A stretch of 64,000 nucleotides of DNA from Allomuricauda sp. CAU 1633 (GCF_017313225.1 NZ_JAFLNE010000001.1:558001-622000); one strand, 5' to 3'; positions 34,493-43,041 are shown, counted from the stretch's first letter. Numbers and translations: made by a program. The notes: a model not told the origin generated them from the letters alone.

Positions 34493-34975
34493 TTAGTCCA
34501 TAACTGATTTTTTGGCCAAGGTAAGACCAATTTCATTTACTTCTTTGAGTGCTGCCGAACCGTACCATTCTTTTAATTCCATCACTAGACTGCCTGCTTG
34601 TATGGCAGGGTCGGTTTCTGTGAGCCTTTGGGCTTCCTCAATGGAATCCACATCAAAAATATAAATACCACGAAGGTCATCGTTACCGAAAAAGGGACCA
34701 GCCAATACCAATTTTCCTTCTTGTGCCATTTTCCCAATGTTCTGCAAATGCGCAGCCTGCAATTCAGCTGCCTTTTCTTTAGAAAGGTCACGGTTGGGGC
34801 CACGTTTCAGAAAGGCAAAAACATACTTTTTCATACCATAATCGTCCGCACCGTACTTCTTGGCTTTTTCTGCATCATAAACTACTTCTTGGGATATGGT
34901 AATTTCAGGTTCAGATTGCGCTTGGGTCACAAAGCAAGCCAACAGAGCAAAAAGGAAAATTAGTCTTGGATTCAT
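34493..34975 (-). CDS. Exported YciI-like protein (1)
   Basis: A 160-residue protein. ATG 34975 (MNPRLIFLFALLACFVTQAQ) gives a clear signal peptide; an in-frame TTG upstream is not needed. The mature part is YciI-like, a dimeric alpha+beta barrel: KYVFAFLKRGPNRD, the characteristic His in AHLQNIGKMAQEGKLVLAGPF and IFDVDSIEEAQRLTETDPA. YciI proteins are small putative enzymes with a His-Asp dyad. It is followed by the exported DinB protein. Confidence 0.82.
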   Translation of the reverse strand: MNPRLIFLFALLACFVTQAQSEPEITISQEVVYDAEKAKKYGADDYGMKKYVFAFLKRGPNRDLSKEKAAELQAAHLQNIGKMAQEGKLVLAGPFFGNDDLRGIYIFDVDSIEEAQRLTETDPAIQAGSLVMELKEWYGSAALKEVNEIGLTLAKKSVMD

Positions 34976-35074
34976 ATCGATTGTTTTTAGTGGCCTATCA
35001 ACCAAAAATAACTAATTGACAGTCAAAACCTAGCAGGTTTTTTGCCAAAAAACAGGGGCGAAAATGCAATTTCA

Positions 35075-35428
35075 TCAATCAAAACATCCTTTGTAAAACA
35101 CATTGAATGGGTGTACCTCCACGTTGAACAGTTGGTTTTTCAGGGCCACATCTTCAAGCAAAAGGCTTTTGGCAGATTCCAAATCCGCAGCCTGAAGAAC
35201 AATCATGCCGGTATCGCTGTACCGAGCACCCATAACAATGGCGTTTTCTTTTCTCAATTTGGATAAAAAGGCGGAATGTTCCTTAAAATAAGGTTGGTCA
35301 TTGGGAGCTTTGTCCATATCCCAAAGAGAACCAACCGTGTATAATGCCACAAAATGTGATTTCTTAACTTCACTTTCTTGGGCGTTAATAAAAATTGGGA
35401 GCAACAGGAATAGAGCGATTGTTTTCAT
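35075..35428 (-). CDS. Exported YciI-like protein (2)
   Basis: A 117-residue protein with a signal peptide (1-16, FLLLPIFINAQ) and a YciI-like mature part (HFVALYTVGSLW, then the His in EHSAFLSKLRKENAIVMGARY, and ADLESAKSLLLEDV). It starts two bases after the META gene stop. It and its downstream neighbour (gap 99 bases) look like a diverged duplicate pair. Confidence 0.8.
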   Translation of the reverse strand: MKTIALFLLLPIFINAQESEVKKSHFVALYTVGSLWDMDKAPNDQPYFKEHSAFLSKLRKENAIVMGARYSDTGMIVLQAADLESAKSLLLEDVALKNQLFNVEVHPFNVFYKGCFD

Positions 35429-35430
35429 TT

Positions 35431-36570
35431 TTAATCAATTTTTTTAAAAACAAGAAGATTTTCTTGGCTGCCATTGGAAAGGTGCAATCTGTTGTTTGAA
35501 AGGGAATATGTGGTACTGGCTTGTAGGTTTTTCAAAAATTCCGATTCTTTATTCGCTCCCGGACAAGCCATTCTTGTTCCGGCCACTTGGGTGAATCGCA
35601 ATACATCCTTTTCGTAAAAAAGACCTCCGGTCATTCGGTTACATCCGGAAAATCCGGAAAAACGATTGGTGTTGATATCAATTTCCATATTGGGGACATC
35701 CTTTCCGTTAAACTCTTCTTTGGAAACCGATGTCCCGTCCATTTCTTCCAGTACCCAAATGTCATGTAGTCTATAGTCTGTAACATAGGCGCCACAGCCT
35801 TCCAAGGCATGGGTTTCTTCATCTCCGGTATATTTATAGGCTATGGTAACCGTGTAGGGTGATTTTTCACCAGACATGGCATTGGTACATTCCTTGTGGG
35901 CAATGATGACATCAAGCTCAACGGCCTCCGTTTGGATACGATACATGCTAATGTTGGAGTCCTGTGCCTTTATGGGCTCGGTATGTGGGGTGATAATGGT
36001 GTCTTCCATCATGTTCAGTGCTACCCTATCATCTTGGATTTTTAAGCCCCAAAAAGGCTCGGTGCCTGTCGCCTTAAAATAGTTTTCATCAATTTTTACG
36101 GGAGCGGGTTTTGGCGTTTCAACGCTTAGGGGATCCTCCATTTTTCCTCCTTCTTCCTCCAGTTTTTTGAATCGCATCATAGGGACTTCACCTATTAAAA
36201 GGTTAAGCTTGCCATCCTCAATAATATAGCCATCTATTTTTTTCATCATGTTCAGGAATTGTCTTTCCCCACCGCCACAGAACATCATGGTGGTTGGGCC
36301 GGGTTCCCCAAATGAAAGGGAGCTTTGATTCAGTTCGTAATCTGCGGAATAGCCATTGCAACTATCGGTACCGGTAACCTGGGCATTTTCTTTGTCAAAA
36401 GTGATGCGAGGTTTTTTCTCTGGAAAAAGGCCATCAAAGGCAATTCGGGGCCCAGAAATGTATTCCAGTTCCCATGTGGTATTGAAAAGCGCTTCAGAGT
36501 TGTCCGGTTTTGGATTGCATGAACAAACCAAAATCAGGGCATATAAAAAAAGGGTGATTGAAGGTTTCAT
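35431..36570 (-). CDS. Lipoprotein with two META domains
   Basis: A 379-residue lipoprotein (lipobox LVCSC, Cys near 18). The first META/HslJ-like domain covers about 25-135 (TTWELEYISG, VTGTDSCNGYSADYEL, PTTMMFCGGGERQF). A COG3650-like middle (about 165-270, FKATGTEPFWGLKIQDDRV) follows, and a second META domain at about 275-379 (WVLEEMDGTS, FSGFSGCNRMTGGL, GTRMACPG). META domains are linked to heat-shock, novobiocin resistance and secretion functions, with no enzyme activity proven. Two META modules around a third domain is a modular envelope-stress architecture. Confidence 0.85.
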   Translation of the reverse strand: MKPSITLFLYALILVCSCNPKPDNSEALFNTTWELEYISGPRIAFDGLFPEKKPRITFDKENAQVTGTDSCNGYSADYELNQSSLSFGEPGPTTMMFCGGGERQFLNMMKKIDGYIIEDGKLNLLIGEVPMMRFKKLEEEGGKMEDPLSVETPKPAPVKIDENYFKATGTEPFWGLKIQDDRVALNMMEDTIITPHTEPIKAQDSNISMYRIQTEAVELDVIIAHKECTNAMSGEKSPYTVTIAYKYTGDEETHALEGCGAYVTDYRLHDIWVLEEMDGTSVSKEEFNGKDVPNMEIDINTNRFSGFSGCNRMTGGLFYEKDVLRFTQVAGTRMACPGANKESEFLKNLQASTTYSLSNNRLHLSNGSQENLLVFKKID

Positions 36571-36666
36571 TTTTACAGAAAATTATAGTTAATGGTACAG
36601 AAAAGTACTAAAAAATTGTGATGGAACCTTCAGTCAATCAGGTTAATAAATGGATAAGAAAAGGCA

Positions 36667-37377
36667 TTATTCCCCTCTTTTGCTCCAAACTTCGTAAATA
36701 GGCTGGCCTTTACTGCTCAATCCGGAATGATGCCAGTCGCCATCCACAAGCTCATAATTGAATTGCAAACTTGCTCCCACGCGAGAGTCATCCCTAGAAA
36801 AGAAATCAATGTTTTCGGTATATTGGCCATCTATGGTGGTGTAGGTGCCTCCGCCTGTACCCATAAATTCCTTGGTTTCTATATTGTAGGCAATCCATTG
36901 GAACCGTGTGCCTGACAGAATTTTCATGGTTTTTCTGGGTCCAGAGGTGTCCCGCTTTACAATTTCACCATCACGTTTCCGGCCAGAAATCAACCATGCT
37001 CCTGGCAAATCTCCAGGAGTGCCATCATCCAAGCGAGACCATATTTTATCATCTACATGTAGCTTGTCTCCATCAAACCTGTAAGGAATACTATCAGAAG
37101 TGCCCACAAAATCAGGGTCAAAAGAGGCAAATTCCAGAGTGTAGGCAAGTAATCCATTTGTAGCAGATAATGTTCCACCCATGGTGCCCATGAACTTACC
37201 ATTTTCTTTTTCAAAAAAGGCCTGGGAAAAATAACCCCCAGATACTATGGTCACATATTGGACCGAAACACCCTCATCATTGGTGACAGTTGATTGCCAT
37301 GCGCCACTAAGGTCTTGGCCCTTGGAAATGGACATGGCTAGAACAATAAGAATCAGGGTTAAAATATTCTTTTTCAT
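36667..37377 (-). CDS. Exported protein with two lipocalin-like repeats
   Basis: A 236-residue protein starting at ATG 37377 (MKKNILTLILIVLAMSISKG) with a signal peptide. Two repeats are visible. The first, about 20-118, has LSGAWQSTVTN, KENGKFMGTMGGTLSAT and KIWSRLD. The second, about 125-235, has LPGAWLISGRK, IETKEFMGTGGGTYTT and EVWSKRG. Each looks like a lipocalin-like beta barrel half. Ligand unknown. It starts two bases after the NTF2-like gene, in the same run. Confidence 0.78.
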   Translation of the reverse strand: MKKNILTLILIVLAMSISKGQDLSGAWQSTVTNDEGVSVQYVTIVSGGYFSQAFFEKENGKFMGTMGGTLSATNGLLAYTLEFASFDPDFVGTSDSIPYRFDGDKLHVDDKIWSRLDDGTPGDLPGAWLISGRKRDGEIVKRDTSGPRKTMKILSGTRFQWIAYNIETKEFMGTGGGTYTTIDGQYTENIDFFSRDDSRVGASLQFNYELVDGDWHHSGLSSKGQPIYEVWSKRGE

Positions 37378-37379
37378 GA

Positions 37380-37757
37380 TCAATACATTTTATTGGAGTG
37401 TGCTGCTGTTTTTGGTATTTGTTGAATGGCATCCCAGTGCTCACAGATTTTCCCGTTGTCATCAAAGCGAAAAAAATCCATTGTTACATATTCATCGTTG
37501 TCCGGCCAAATTTGATGGGTATGAAGGGCCACCAAATTGCCTTCGGCAATACACCTTACAAAAGCAATGGACTTATTGGGATACTCTTGTTGCATTTTCT
37601 CAAAATAGGAAATAAACCCTTCCTTTCCATCCGCAACATCGGGGTTATGCTGAATGTAGGCATCCCCAACAAACTTTTCAACAGCTTCACGAGGGTTTCC
37701 TTCGTAGGCCATTTTGTAGAAAGCAATTGCATTGTTTTTGTTTGTAGCTAAATCCAT
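37380..37757 (-). CDS. SnoaL/NTF2-like protein
   Basis: A 125-residue protein from ATG 37757 (MDLATNKNNAIAFYKMAYEG). The NTF2-like fold is suggested by NPREAVEKFVGDAYIQHNPDVADG, IAEGNLVALHTHQIWP and MDFFRFDDNGKICEHWD, the pattern of SnoaL-like polyketide cyclase or hydrolase proteins. No signal peptide, unlike the rest of the run. A longer frame from 37811 is cysteine-rich and less plausible. Function unknown. Confidence 0.85.
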   Translation of the reverse strand: MDLATNKNNAIAFYKMAYEGNPREAVEKFVGDAYIQHNPDVADGKEGFISYFEKMQQEYPNKSIAFVRCIAEGNLVALHTHQIWPDNDEYVTMDFFRFDDNGKICEHWDAIQQIPKTAAHSNKMY

Positions 37758-37829
37758 AATGGGGATAAACAAAAAATGCCGTTGCCTTTCAAGAAAACAA
37801 CAGCATTTCAAAGATTGTATGTTTGGGAA

Positions 37830-38312
37830 TTACAGCGTTCTTAGGTACTCGGCCACGTCCCTTGCCTCTTCTTCGGTAAGGTTTTGGTTGAGCATGATCG
37901 CATTATTGTATTCTTTCAACAAAGCTTTTGCAATGGGATCCTCTTTGAGCATGCCATCGGGGTTTAAGATCATATTCATGACCCACTCCGGACTTCTTCG
38001 CTCATAAACTCCTTTTAGGGCAGGTCCAATCATGCGTTTGTCCACCATGTGGCAAGCCACACAGATACCATCGAACTTTGCTTTTCCGCGTGCGGCCATT
38101 TCTTCATCAATTTCGGCAGGGAAAGCCAAATTTTCAATGGGGCCTACCCCTTTATTATCCAAATCCACGGGCACACCTTCGTCGGTTTTGGCCTTGGTCT
38201 CTTCAGTTTTGGTACGGCTTACTTCAAAACCATCATCCTTTTTCTCTTCTTTTTTTCCGCCACAGCTGGCCACAAGGGCTCCCAATGCTACGAAAAGGAG
38301 TAATTTTTTCAT
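37830..38312 (-). CDS. Cytochrome c lipoprotein
   Basis: A 160-residue lipoprotein (ATG 38312, lipobox LVASC at about residue 17). A Lys/Asp-rich linker is followed by a class I cytochrome c domain with the heme motif CVACH and later axial-ligand region NAIMLNQNLTEEEARDVAEYLR. It probably carries electrons in the periplasm on the outer face of the inner membrane. First gene of the minus-strand run that ends near 33.5 kb. Confidence 0.9.
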   Translation of the reverse strand: MKKLLLFVALGALVASCGGKKEEKKDDGFEVSRTKTEETKAKTDEGVPVDLDNKGVGPIENLAFPAEIDEEMAARGKAKFDGICVACHMVDKRMIGPALKGVYERRSPEWVMNMILNPDGMLKEDPIAKALLKEYNNAIMLNQNLTEEEARDVAEYLRTL

Positions 38313-38414
38313 CTTGATCAATTCTGTTGTAGTTTGTGTTAATTACAGCTACTAAGATAGGTAATTGAAGACTAATTTTATAGCAGTTTTTGCATTAGCT
38401 GTTTTACAATGGAA

Positions 38415-39380
38415 TTAAAATCCCAGCTCATTAAAGAAATCCAAAGCCCTTCTTTCTGTATACGTGATATTGTTCTTTCCCCAAAAACCTACATGCCCAC
38501 CATATTTTGGGGTTTCCAAATATAGATTTGGATTCTGTTCCACTTCAGAAAAAGGATAGCATTCGGAGCCTAAAAAAGAATCATCCTGCGCATTGATGAT
38601 TAAACTTGGCACCTCGATGTTAGGCAAAAATTGAAGGGAACTACATTGCGTGTAATAATCCAGCGCATCTTTAAAGTTATGCGCCCTGCTGGTGTAGATG
38701 TCGTCAAAATCCTTTAGGGTTTTAATTTTTTTGATATCAGAATCCGTGATAAGTTCGGGAAACAAGACTTGTTTTTGTCTGAGCTTGTCAATCAAATTTC
38801 CCTTGAAACGAATGGCATATAGGATATTTTTGAATGTGAGCAACTGTTGACACGAACTGTGCAAATTGCATGGTGCTGAAACAGCAACCGCTCCTCTGAT
38901 TTCCTTTGGAACGGTTTCCTCTTCCCCTAAATATTTTAGCACTAGGTTTCCGCCCAGACTGAAGCCTTTAATATAGATTTCTGAATAATCCTTGGTCTTC
39001 AATATGTGATCGATAACTTCTTTTAGGTCTTCGGTAACGCCCGAATGATAAGAACGATATCTTTTGTTGGTTTCCCCACTGCAACCTCGATAATTTACAG
39101 CACAGGCATTGTACCCATTTTGGTTAAAAAGTTTGGCACTTCCGGTAATATAAGGTCGTTGTCCATCTCCTTCCAGACCATGGAGTAGAATCACCAGTTT
39201 ATTGGACGGTACTATAGAATCGCTCCAATCTAAATCCAAAAAATCGCCATCGAACAGTGATAAGCGTTCCCGTTTTTGGACAATTCCATTGACTTTTCTA
39301 AAAAGACCACAGTAAATGGTAGCCAAATGCCCATTTTTGAAAAAAAGTGGGGGATTGTAATTTGATGAAACAAGGGGCAT
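38415..39380 (-). CDS. YheT-family alpha/beta hydrolase
   Basis: A 321-residue hydrolase of the YheT/EMB8 family. The N-terminal PPLFFKNGHLATIY is the family mark, followed by LVILLHGLEGDGQRPYITG, VNYRGCSGETN and the nucleophile Ser in YIKGFSLGGNL; the C-terminal KYGGHVGFWG contains the catalytic His. Probably an esterase or lipase-like enzyme. Its start overlaps the bestrophin-family stop by one base. Confidence 0.9.
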   Translation of the reverse strand: MPLVSSNYNPPLFFKNGHLATIYCGLFRKVNGIVQKRERLSLFDGDFLDLDWSDSIVPSNKLVILLHGLEGDGQRPYITGSAKLFNQNGYNACAVNYRGCSGETNKRYRSYHSGVTEDLKEVIDHILKTKDYSEIYIKGFSLGGNLVLKYLGEEETVPKEIRGAVAVSAPCNLHSSCQQLLTFKNILYAIRFKGNLIDKLRQKQVLFPELITDSDIKKIKTLKDFDDIYTSRAHNFKDALDYYTQCSSLQFLPNIEVPSLIINAQDDSFLGSECYPFSEVEQNPNLYLETPKYGGHVGFWGKNNITYTERRALDFFNELGF

Positions 39381-40381
39381 TAATATAATATGTTATGTTG
39401 GGGTTGCACTTTTTCTGGTAAATTGGTTTCATCCAACATGTCCCTGAGGTCTATCTCTATGGTACGGCACAAAGCGGTCATGGGCACATCATTGATACGC
39501 CCTTCGAAAGGATCTTCGCTATTGCTTCCAATTTTTTCCATAGTGGTAAAAATCCAAGAAATCAACACCGAGAAGAAAACCATGAGTCCAAGATACCACC
39601 AGTTGTAACTTTGATTTAAACTTTGAAGTTGGGTCTCAAAAACGTTGAGCAACCCAAAGGGTAGCAAAAGGATAAAAATCCAGGTAAAAACTGTACTGAA
39701 ATAAGCATATTGTCTCGGAAAAGGAGTGTTTTTAATGCGTTCGCACATGCCTTGAAGATTGTACATTTCTTCCAAATTGTTGTGTAGTACCTGTTTGTCG
39801 AACTCCGTTATTTTACCCGCTTTCAATAATTGCTTAAGCTGCTGCCCTTGATTTTTTACAAGATGTGTGGCTACGTTCTTTCGGTTCTCCAGATCCGCAA
39901 TTTCGTCTTGGGAGAGCAGCAAATCCATTCCATCACAAGCGGGGTTCCGTTCCCCATGTTTGTCGAATAGCATTTCCACTGCTCGATTTTCCTTTATAGA
40001 GAAACTATTGGGTTGCCGCAGTTGAATGCGTAGGGCGTTGACCCATGCAATATGTCTATATATCAATGTAATTTGGGCGTTTCGGTCATTCTCTACAAAA
40101 CTGAGCACATTATTGGCCCAGGTACGGGAGTAATTTACGATACCACCCCATATTTTTCGGCCTTCCCAAAAACGGTCATAGCTTTGACTATTCTTGAAAC
40201 CAATATAGAAAGCCACCGCAATTCCTATTACAGATAGGGGTTGGAAAGGAATGTCGATGTGGGTCCAATCCAAGGTGGTATAGAGGTAAAAGATGATGCC
40301 AGCATATAGGATGAAAAAAATAAGGTTTTTCCATGCGTAGCGTAAAATAATGTGCCAACTAATATTTCTTTTAATGTACAT
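39380..40381 (-). CDS. Bestrophin-family channel
   Basis: A 333-residue membrane protein of the bestrophin/RFP-TM (UPF0187) family of anion channels. Predicted membrane helices lie near 15-30, 42-58, 225-248 and 258-275. Family features are IGFKNSQSYDRFWEGRKIWG and GSNSEDPFEGRINDVPMTALCRTIEIDLRD. Physiological ion probably chloride or sodium, unknown here. Confidence 0.88.
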   Translation of the reverse strand: MYIKRNISWHIILRYAWKNLIFFILYAGIIFYLYTTLDWTHIDIPFQPLSVIGIAVAFYIGFKNSQSYDRFWEGRKIWGGIVNYSRTWANNVLSFVENDRNAQITLIYRHIAWVNALRIQLRQPNSFSIKENRAVEMLFDKHGERNPACDGMDLLLSQDEIADLENRKNVATHLVKNQGQQLKQLLKAGKITEFDKQVLHNNLEEMYNLQGMCERIKNTPFPRQYAYFSTVFTWIFILLLPFGLLNVFETQLQSLNQSYNWWYLGLMVFFSVLISWIFTTMEKIGSNSEDPFEGRINDVPMTALCRTIEIDLRDMLDETNLPEKVQPQHNILY

Positions 40382-40424
40382 GGTAGTGTCTGTTGATTAT
40401 ACCGATACAAAATACAAAAGAAAA

Positions 40425-41411
40425 TTACGGCAGCATTTCTTTGGGAAAAGTCTCCAACAGTTTGGCTTGTTCCTCAATGGAGTCCTTGAATTCAACTTTG
40501 AGATTATCCACCAGTTTTGAAACGGGCAGTACATCGTTTATCGTGGTTACGCCTTGCCCTGCAGACCAAATAGTTTTCCAGGCCTTGGCTTCTGTATTGA
40601 GTTCTTTCCCAAAGTCAATTTTGCGGTCTTTTTTTAAATCTTCTTCAGAAATCCCGGCAGCCTTTAGGCTTGCGGCCAAAAAGTTGGCATGTACACCTGA
40701 AATGGCTGCGGTATATACTACATCGCTGGCACCGGCTTCGATAATCATTTTTCGGTATTCTTCCGTAGCCTTACTTTCCTCTGTGTTAATAAAGCGTGTT
40801 CCCATGTAGGCCAAATCAGCACCCATTTGCATTGCAGAGGCAACATCCCTACCAGTACTGATACATCCTGAAAGAATGACTGTCTTGTTGAAGATTTTTT
40901 TCACTTCGGCCACTAAGCTCATGGGGTTGATGTTTCCTGCATGCCCTCCGGCACCCGCTGAAACCAGAATCAAACCATCGACGCCTGCCTCTGCCGCCTT
41001 TTCGGCGTGTCGTTTTTTAATAATGTCGTGGAACACCAATCCGCCATAGCTGTGGATGGCATCAACCACCATACTTACTGCGCCAAGCGATGTGATTACC
41101 AACGGAACCTTATGTTTTATGCAGAGTTTTACATCAGCTTCCAACCTAGGGTTTGTGGGATGGACAATCAGGTTTACCCCAAAAGGAGCTGCCTTTTTGC
41201 CGGTTTCTTCCTCAAATTGCTGTAGCTCTGTCTTTATTTGGATAAGCCATTCCTCAAAGCCTTCACTGGTACGCTGGTTAAGGGCGGGAAAGGTGCCAAC
41301 AATGCCATTTTTGCAACATTCCACCACCAATTTTGGACCCGAAATAAGGAACATGGGGGCAGCTATTACAGGTAAGGATAGGTCTTTGATAAACGTGGCT
41401 TTTTGGCTCAT
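40425..41411 (-). CDS. Nitronate monooxygenase-like flavoprotein
   Basis: A 328-residue FMN-dependent TIM-barrel protein of the nitronate monooxygenase / 2-nitropropane dioxygenase family. Motifs are LPVIAAPMFLISGPKLVVEC, PLVITSLGAVS, the His in LVFHDIIKKRHAEKAAEAGVDGLI, SAGAGGHAG and MGADLAYMGTRF. It detoxifies alkyl nitronates. A divergent acyl-CoA thioesterase lies at 41528, with a palindrome and promoter in the gap. Confidence 0.88.
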   Translation of the reverse strand: MSQKATFIKDLSLPVIAAPMFLISGPKLVVECCKNGIVGTFPALNQRTSEGFEEWLIQIKTELQQFEEETGKKAAPFGVNLIVHPTNPRLEADVKLCIKHKVPLVITSLGAVSMVVDAIHSYGGLVFHDIIKKRHAEKAAEAGVDGLILVSAGAGGHAGNINPMSLVAEVKKIFNKTVILSGCISTGRDVASAMQMGADLAYMGTRFINTEESKATEEYRKMIIEAGASDVVYTAAISGVHANFLAASLKAAGISEEDLKKDRKIDFGKELNTEAKAWKTIWSAGQGVTTINDVLPVSKLVDNLKVEFKDSIEEQAKLLETFPKEMLP

Positions 41412-41461
41412 GGCTTTTGTGTTAAACTATGTTTAAAAATAGAATTAATAATACGACTTCA

Positions 41462-41494
41462 TTGTAGTCAGTTTATAAAACTATGGTATTTTTG
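41462..41494 (+). promoter_or_regulatory. Bacteroidota promoter for the thioesterase gene
   Basis: TTG (41462-41464) and TATTTTTG (41487-41494) are spaced by 22 bases, within the usual 17-23. The predicted transcript start is near 41501. Confidence 0.6.
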
Positions 41495-41501
41495 TCAACT
41501 A

Positions 41502-41515
41502 TTATGCATGCATAA
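41502..41515. promoter_or_regulatory. 14-bp perfect palindrome at the predicted start site
   Basis: TTATGCATGCATAA is self-complementary across all 14 bases. It overlaps the predicted transcript start of the thioesterase gene, a position where a repressor would block initiation. Confidence 0.45.
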
Positions 41516-41527
41516 CAAATAACCCGT

Positions 41528-42001
41528 ATGTTTTTTAAGGAATTTGAGATTCGATGGAGCGATTTGGATGCCAATCGCCACTTGGCCAACTCGGCCTATA
41601 TCAACTTTATGAGCCACACCCGAATGGCCTATTTGGGACAGTTGGGCTTTACTCAAAAAAGCATGGCCGAACACAATATTGGTCCTGTGGTCTTTTATGA
41701 ACACATGTATTATTTTAAGGAGGTTTTTGCCGGAAAACCAGTAAAGGTTTCTTTGGGGTTTAAAGGAATGAGCGAAGATGGAATGTTCTTTGAGTTTGAG
41801 CACGATTTTTATGATAGCAAAGGCAAAAATTTTGCTCGGTGCCAAATGATGGGTGCTTGGATTGATTTGAAAGAACGAAAACTGATAGGGTTGCCCCAAG
41901 AATTCTTGGATGCTTTTGAAAGAATGGAAAAGACAGATGATTTTAAGGTGTTGACCAAGGCCGATACCCGAAAATTTGTTCAAATTCCGAAAGATCTTTA
42001 A
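41528..42001 (+). CDS. 4HBT-type acyl-CoA thioesterase
   Basis: A 157-residue hotdog-fold thioesterase. The N-terminal FEIRWSDLDANRHLANSAYINFM has the active-site Asp (D-x-N/H pattern), as in 4-hydroxybenzoyl-CoA thioesterase-like proteins. It hydrolyses acyl-CoA thioesters; chain preference unknown. Stop lies six bases from the convergent SMI1/KNR4 gene stop. Confidence 0.85.
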   Translation: MFFKEFEIRWSDLDANRHLANSAYINFMSHTRMAYLGQLGFTQKSMAEHNIGPVVFYEHMYYFKEVFAGKPVKVSLGFKGMSEDGMFFEFEHDFYDSKGKNFARCQMMGAWIDLKERKLIGLPQEFLDAFERMEKTDDFKVLTKADTRKFVQIPKDL

Positions 42002-42007
42002 AGCTTA

Positions 42008-42670
42008 CTATTGGGTATAGCCAAACCAGCTTGGCGATTTTTTAATTAATTTCCCTGAAATGATTTCATCGAGCCAACGCTCGTACCAGTCCAAAAAAGT
42101 AGTGTCCGGGGCAAAGAAGGGTTTTTGGTCAGCAGACATTTCAAGATTTACCACTTTCCCTTTGTGAGGGCCATTGAGAAGAAGCCCATGAACATAGGTG
42201 CAACCTTGGGTGCCTAACGGAAGAATTCCTCCGTAGATTTTAGTAAACTCTTCATAATAGACTTCGTCAGAAAGACCATCTTCATCCAAGATTTTGGTTA
42301 GCTTTTTCCATTGTGCATCTTTCATTTTAGGATACAGACAACAGTTATTTTTCAGGAATATTTTAGGGTCTTCGTAGACCAATGTATCCAGATGATCTCC
42401 GAGTGTGTAGATTCCGTAATAAGGGCCTGCACCAGAGTTTTGGTATGATGTTCCCCCATTTCCAACATGGAGTTTAAAAGCACGGTAGCACTCGGGGAGT
42501 TGAATTCCATAGGTTGCTTCAAAAGATTCAACTTGGGAAATGGTGGCAGGGGAGTGCATTGCGTATTTGTGTGCACTTGCTCCAAAGACCAAACAATCTT
42601 TATCAATTGTTTTAGCTTCCAGTAACTTTTTCTTGATTCGCCCTATTTGCTGGGAATGTGGGGTGTCCAT
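42008..42670 (-). CDS. SMI1/KNR4-domain protein
   Basis: A 220-residue soluble protein with an SMI1/KNR4 (SUKH) core: AHKYAMHSPATISQVESFEATYGIQLPECYRAFKL, whose start lies in about residues 35-65, and VGNGGTSYQNSGAGPYYGIY. SUKH proteins include immunity proteins of bacterial toxin systems and regulatory proteins. No toxin gene or effector is next to it. It overlaps the upstream 123-residue membrane gene stop by one base (ATG at 42670). Confidence 0.78.
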   Translation of the reverse strand: MDTPHSQQIGRIKKKLLEAKTIDKDCLVFGASAHKYAMHSPATISQVESFEATYGIQLPECYRAFKLHVGNGGTSYQNSGAGPYYGIYTLGDHLDTLVYEDPKIFLKNNCCLYPKMKDAQWKKLTKILDEDGLSDEVYYEEFTKIYGGILPLGTQGCTYVHGLLLNGPHKGKVVNLEMSADQKPFFAPDTTFLDWYERWLDEIISGKLIKKSPSWFGYTQ

Positions 42671-43041
42671 CAGTGCTCTTCTTTGTCATCAATTTTTCCC
42701 CACAACGATTTTTTTGCAGTAAAGACGTAAATGAAACGTCCAATTATGCACACGAGAAATACGGAAAAAGCCAAATCCACCACAGACATATGTGGTTTAT
42801 TTAAGCGCAACATAAAACCTAAAGACCCTTCAAGCTGCAAGGGGTTAATTACCTGCTCCGTTTTCCAGAAAGGCGGAAGAAATTTATAGGCCAGATCAGG
42901 CAACCAATAAAAAGCGAGGTAAATCAACCCCAGTTCCAGCAATGGATTTATTTCAAAGGCTTTCATCAATTTTTTCTCAACCCAAAGAAGTGCGACAAAA
43001 AGGAGAAGACCAGTGGCAACTCCGAGAATTATCAGATTCAT
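42670..43041 (-). CDS. Membrane protein of unknown function
   Basis: A 123-residue protein with probable membrane helices at 2-20 (IILGVATGLLLFVALLWV), about 35-52 (ELGLIYLAFYWLPDLA) and about 84-107 (MSVVDLAFSVFLVCIIGRF). No domain recognised. Its stop overlaps the SMI1/KNR4 start, indicating coexpression. Confidence 0.65.
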   Translation of the reverse strand: MNLIILGVATGLLLFVALLWVEKKLMKAFEINPLLELGLIYLAFYWLPDLAYKFLPPFWKTEQVINPLQLEGSLGFMLRLNKPHMSVVDLAFSVFLVCIIGRFIYVFTAKKSLWGKIDDKEEH

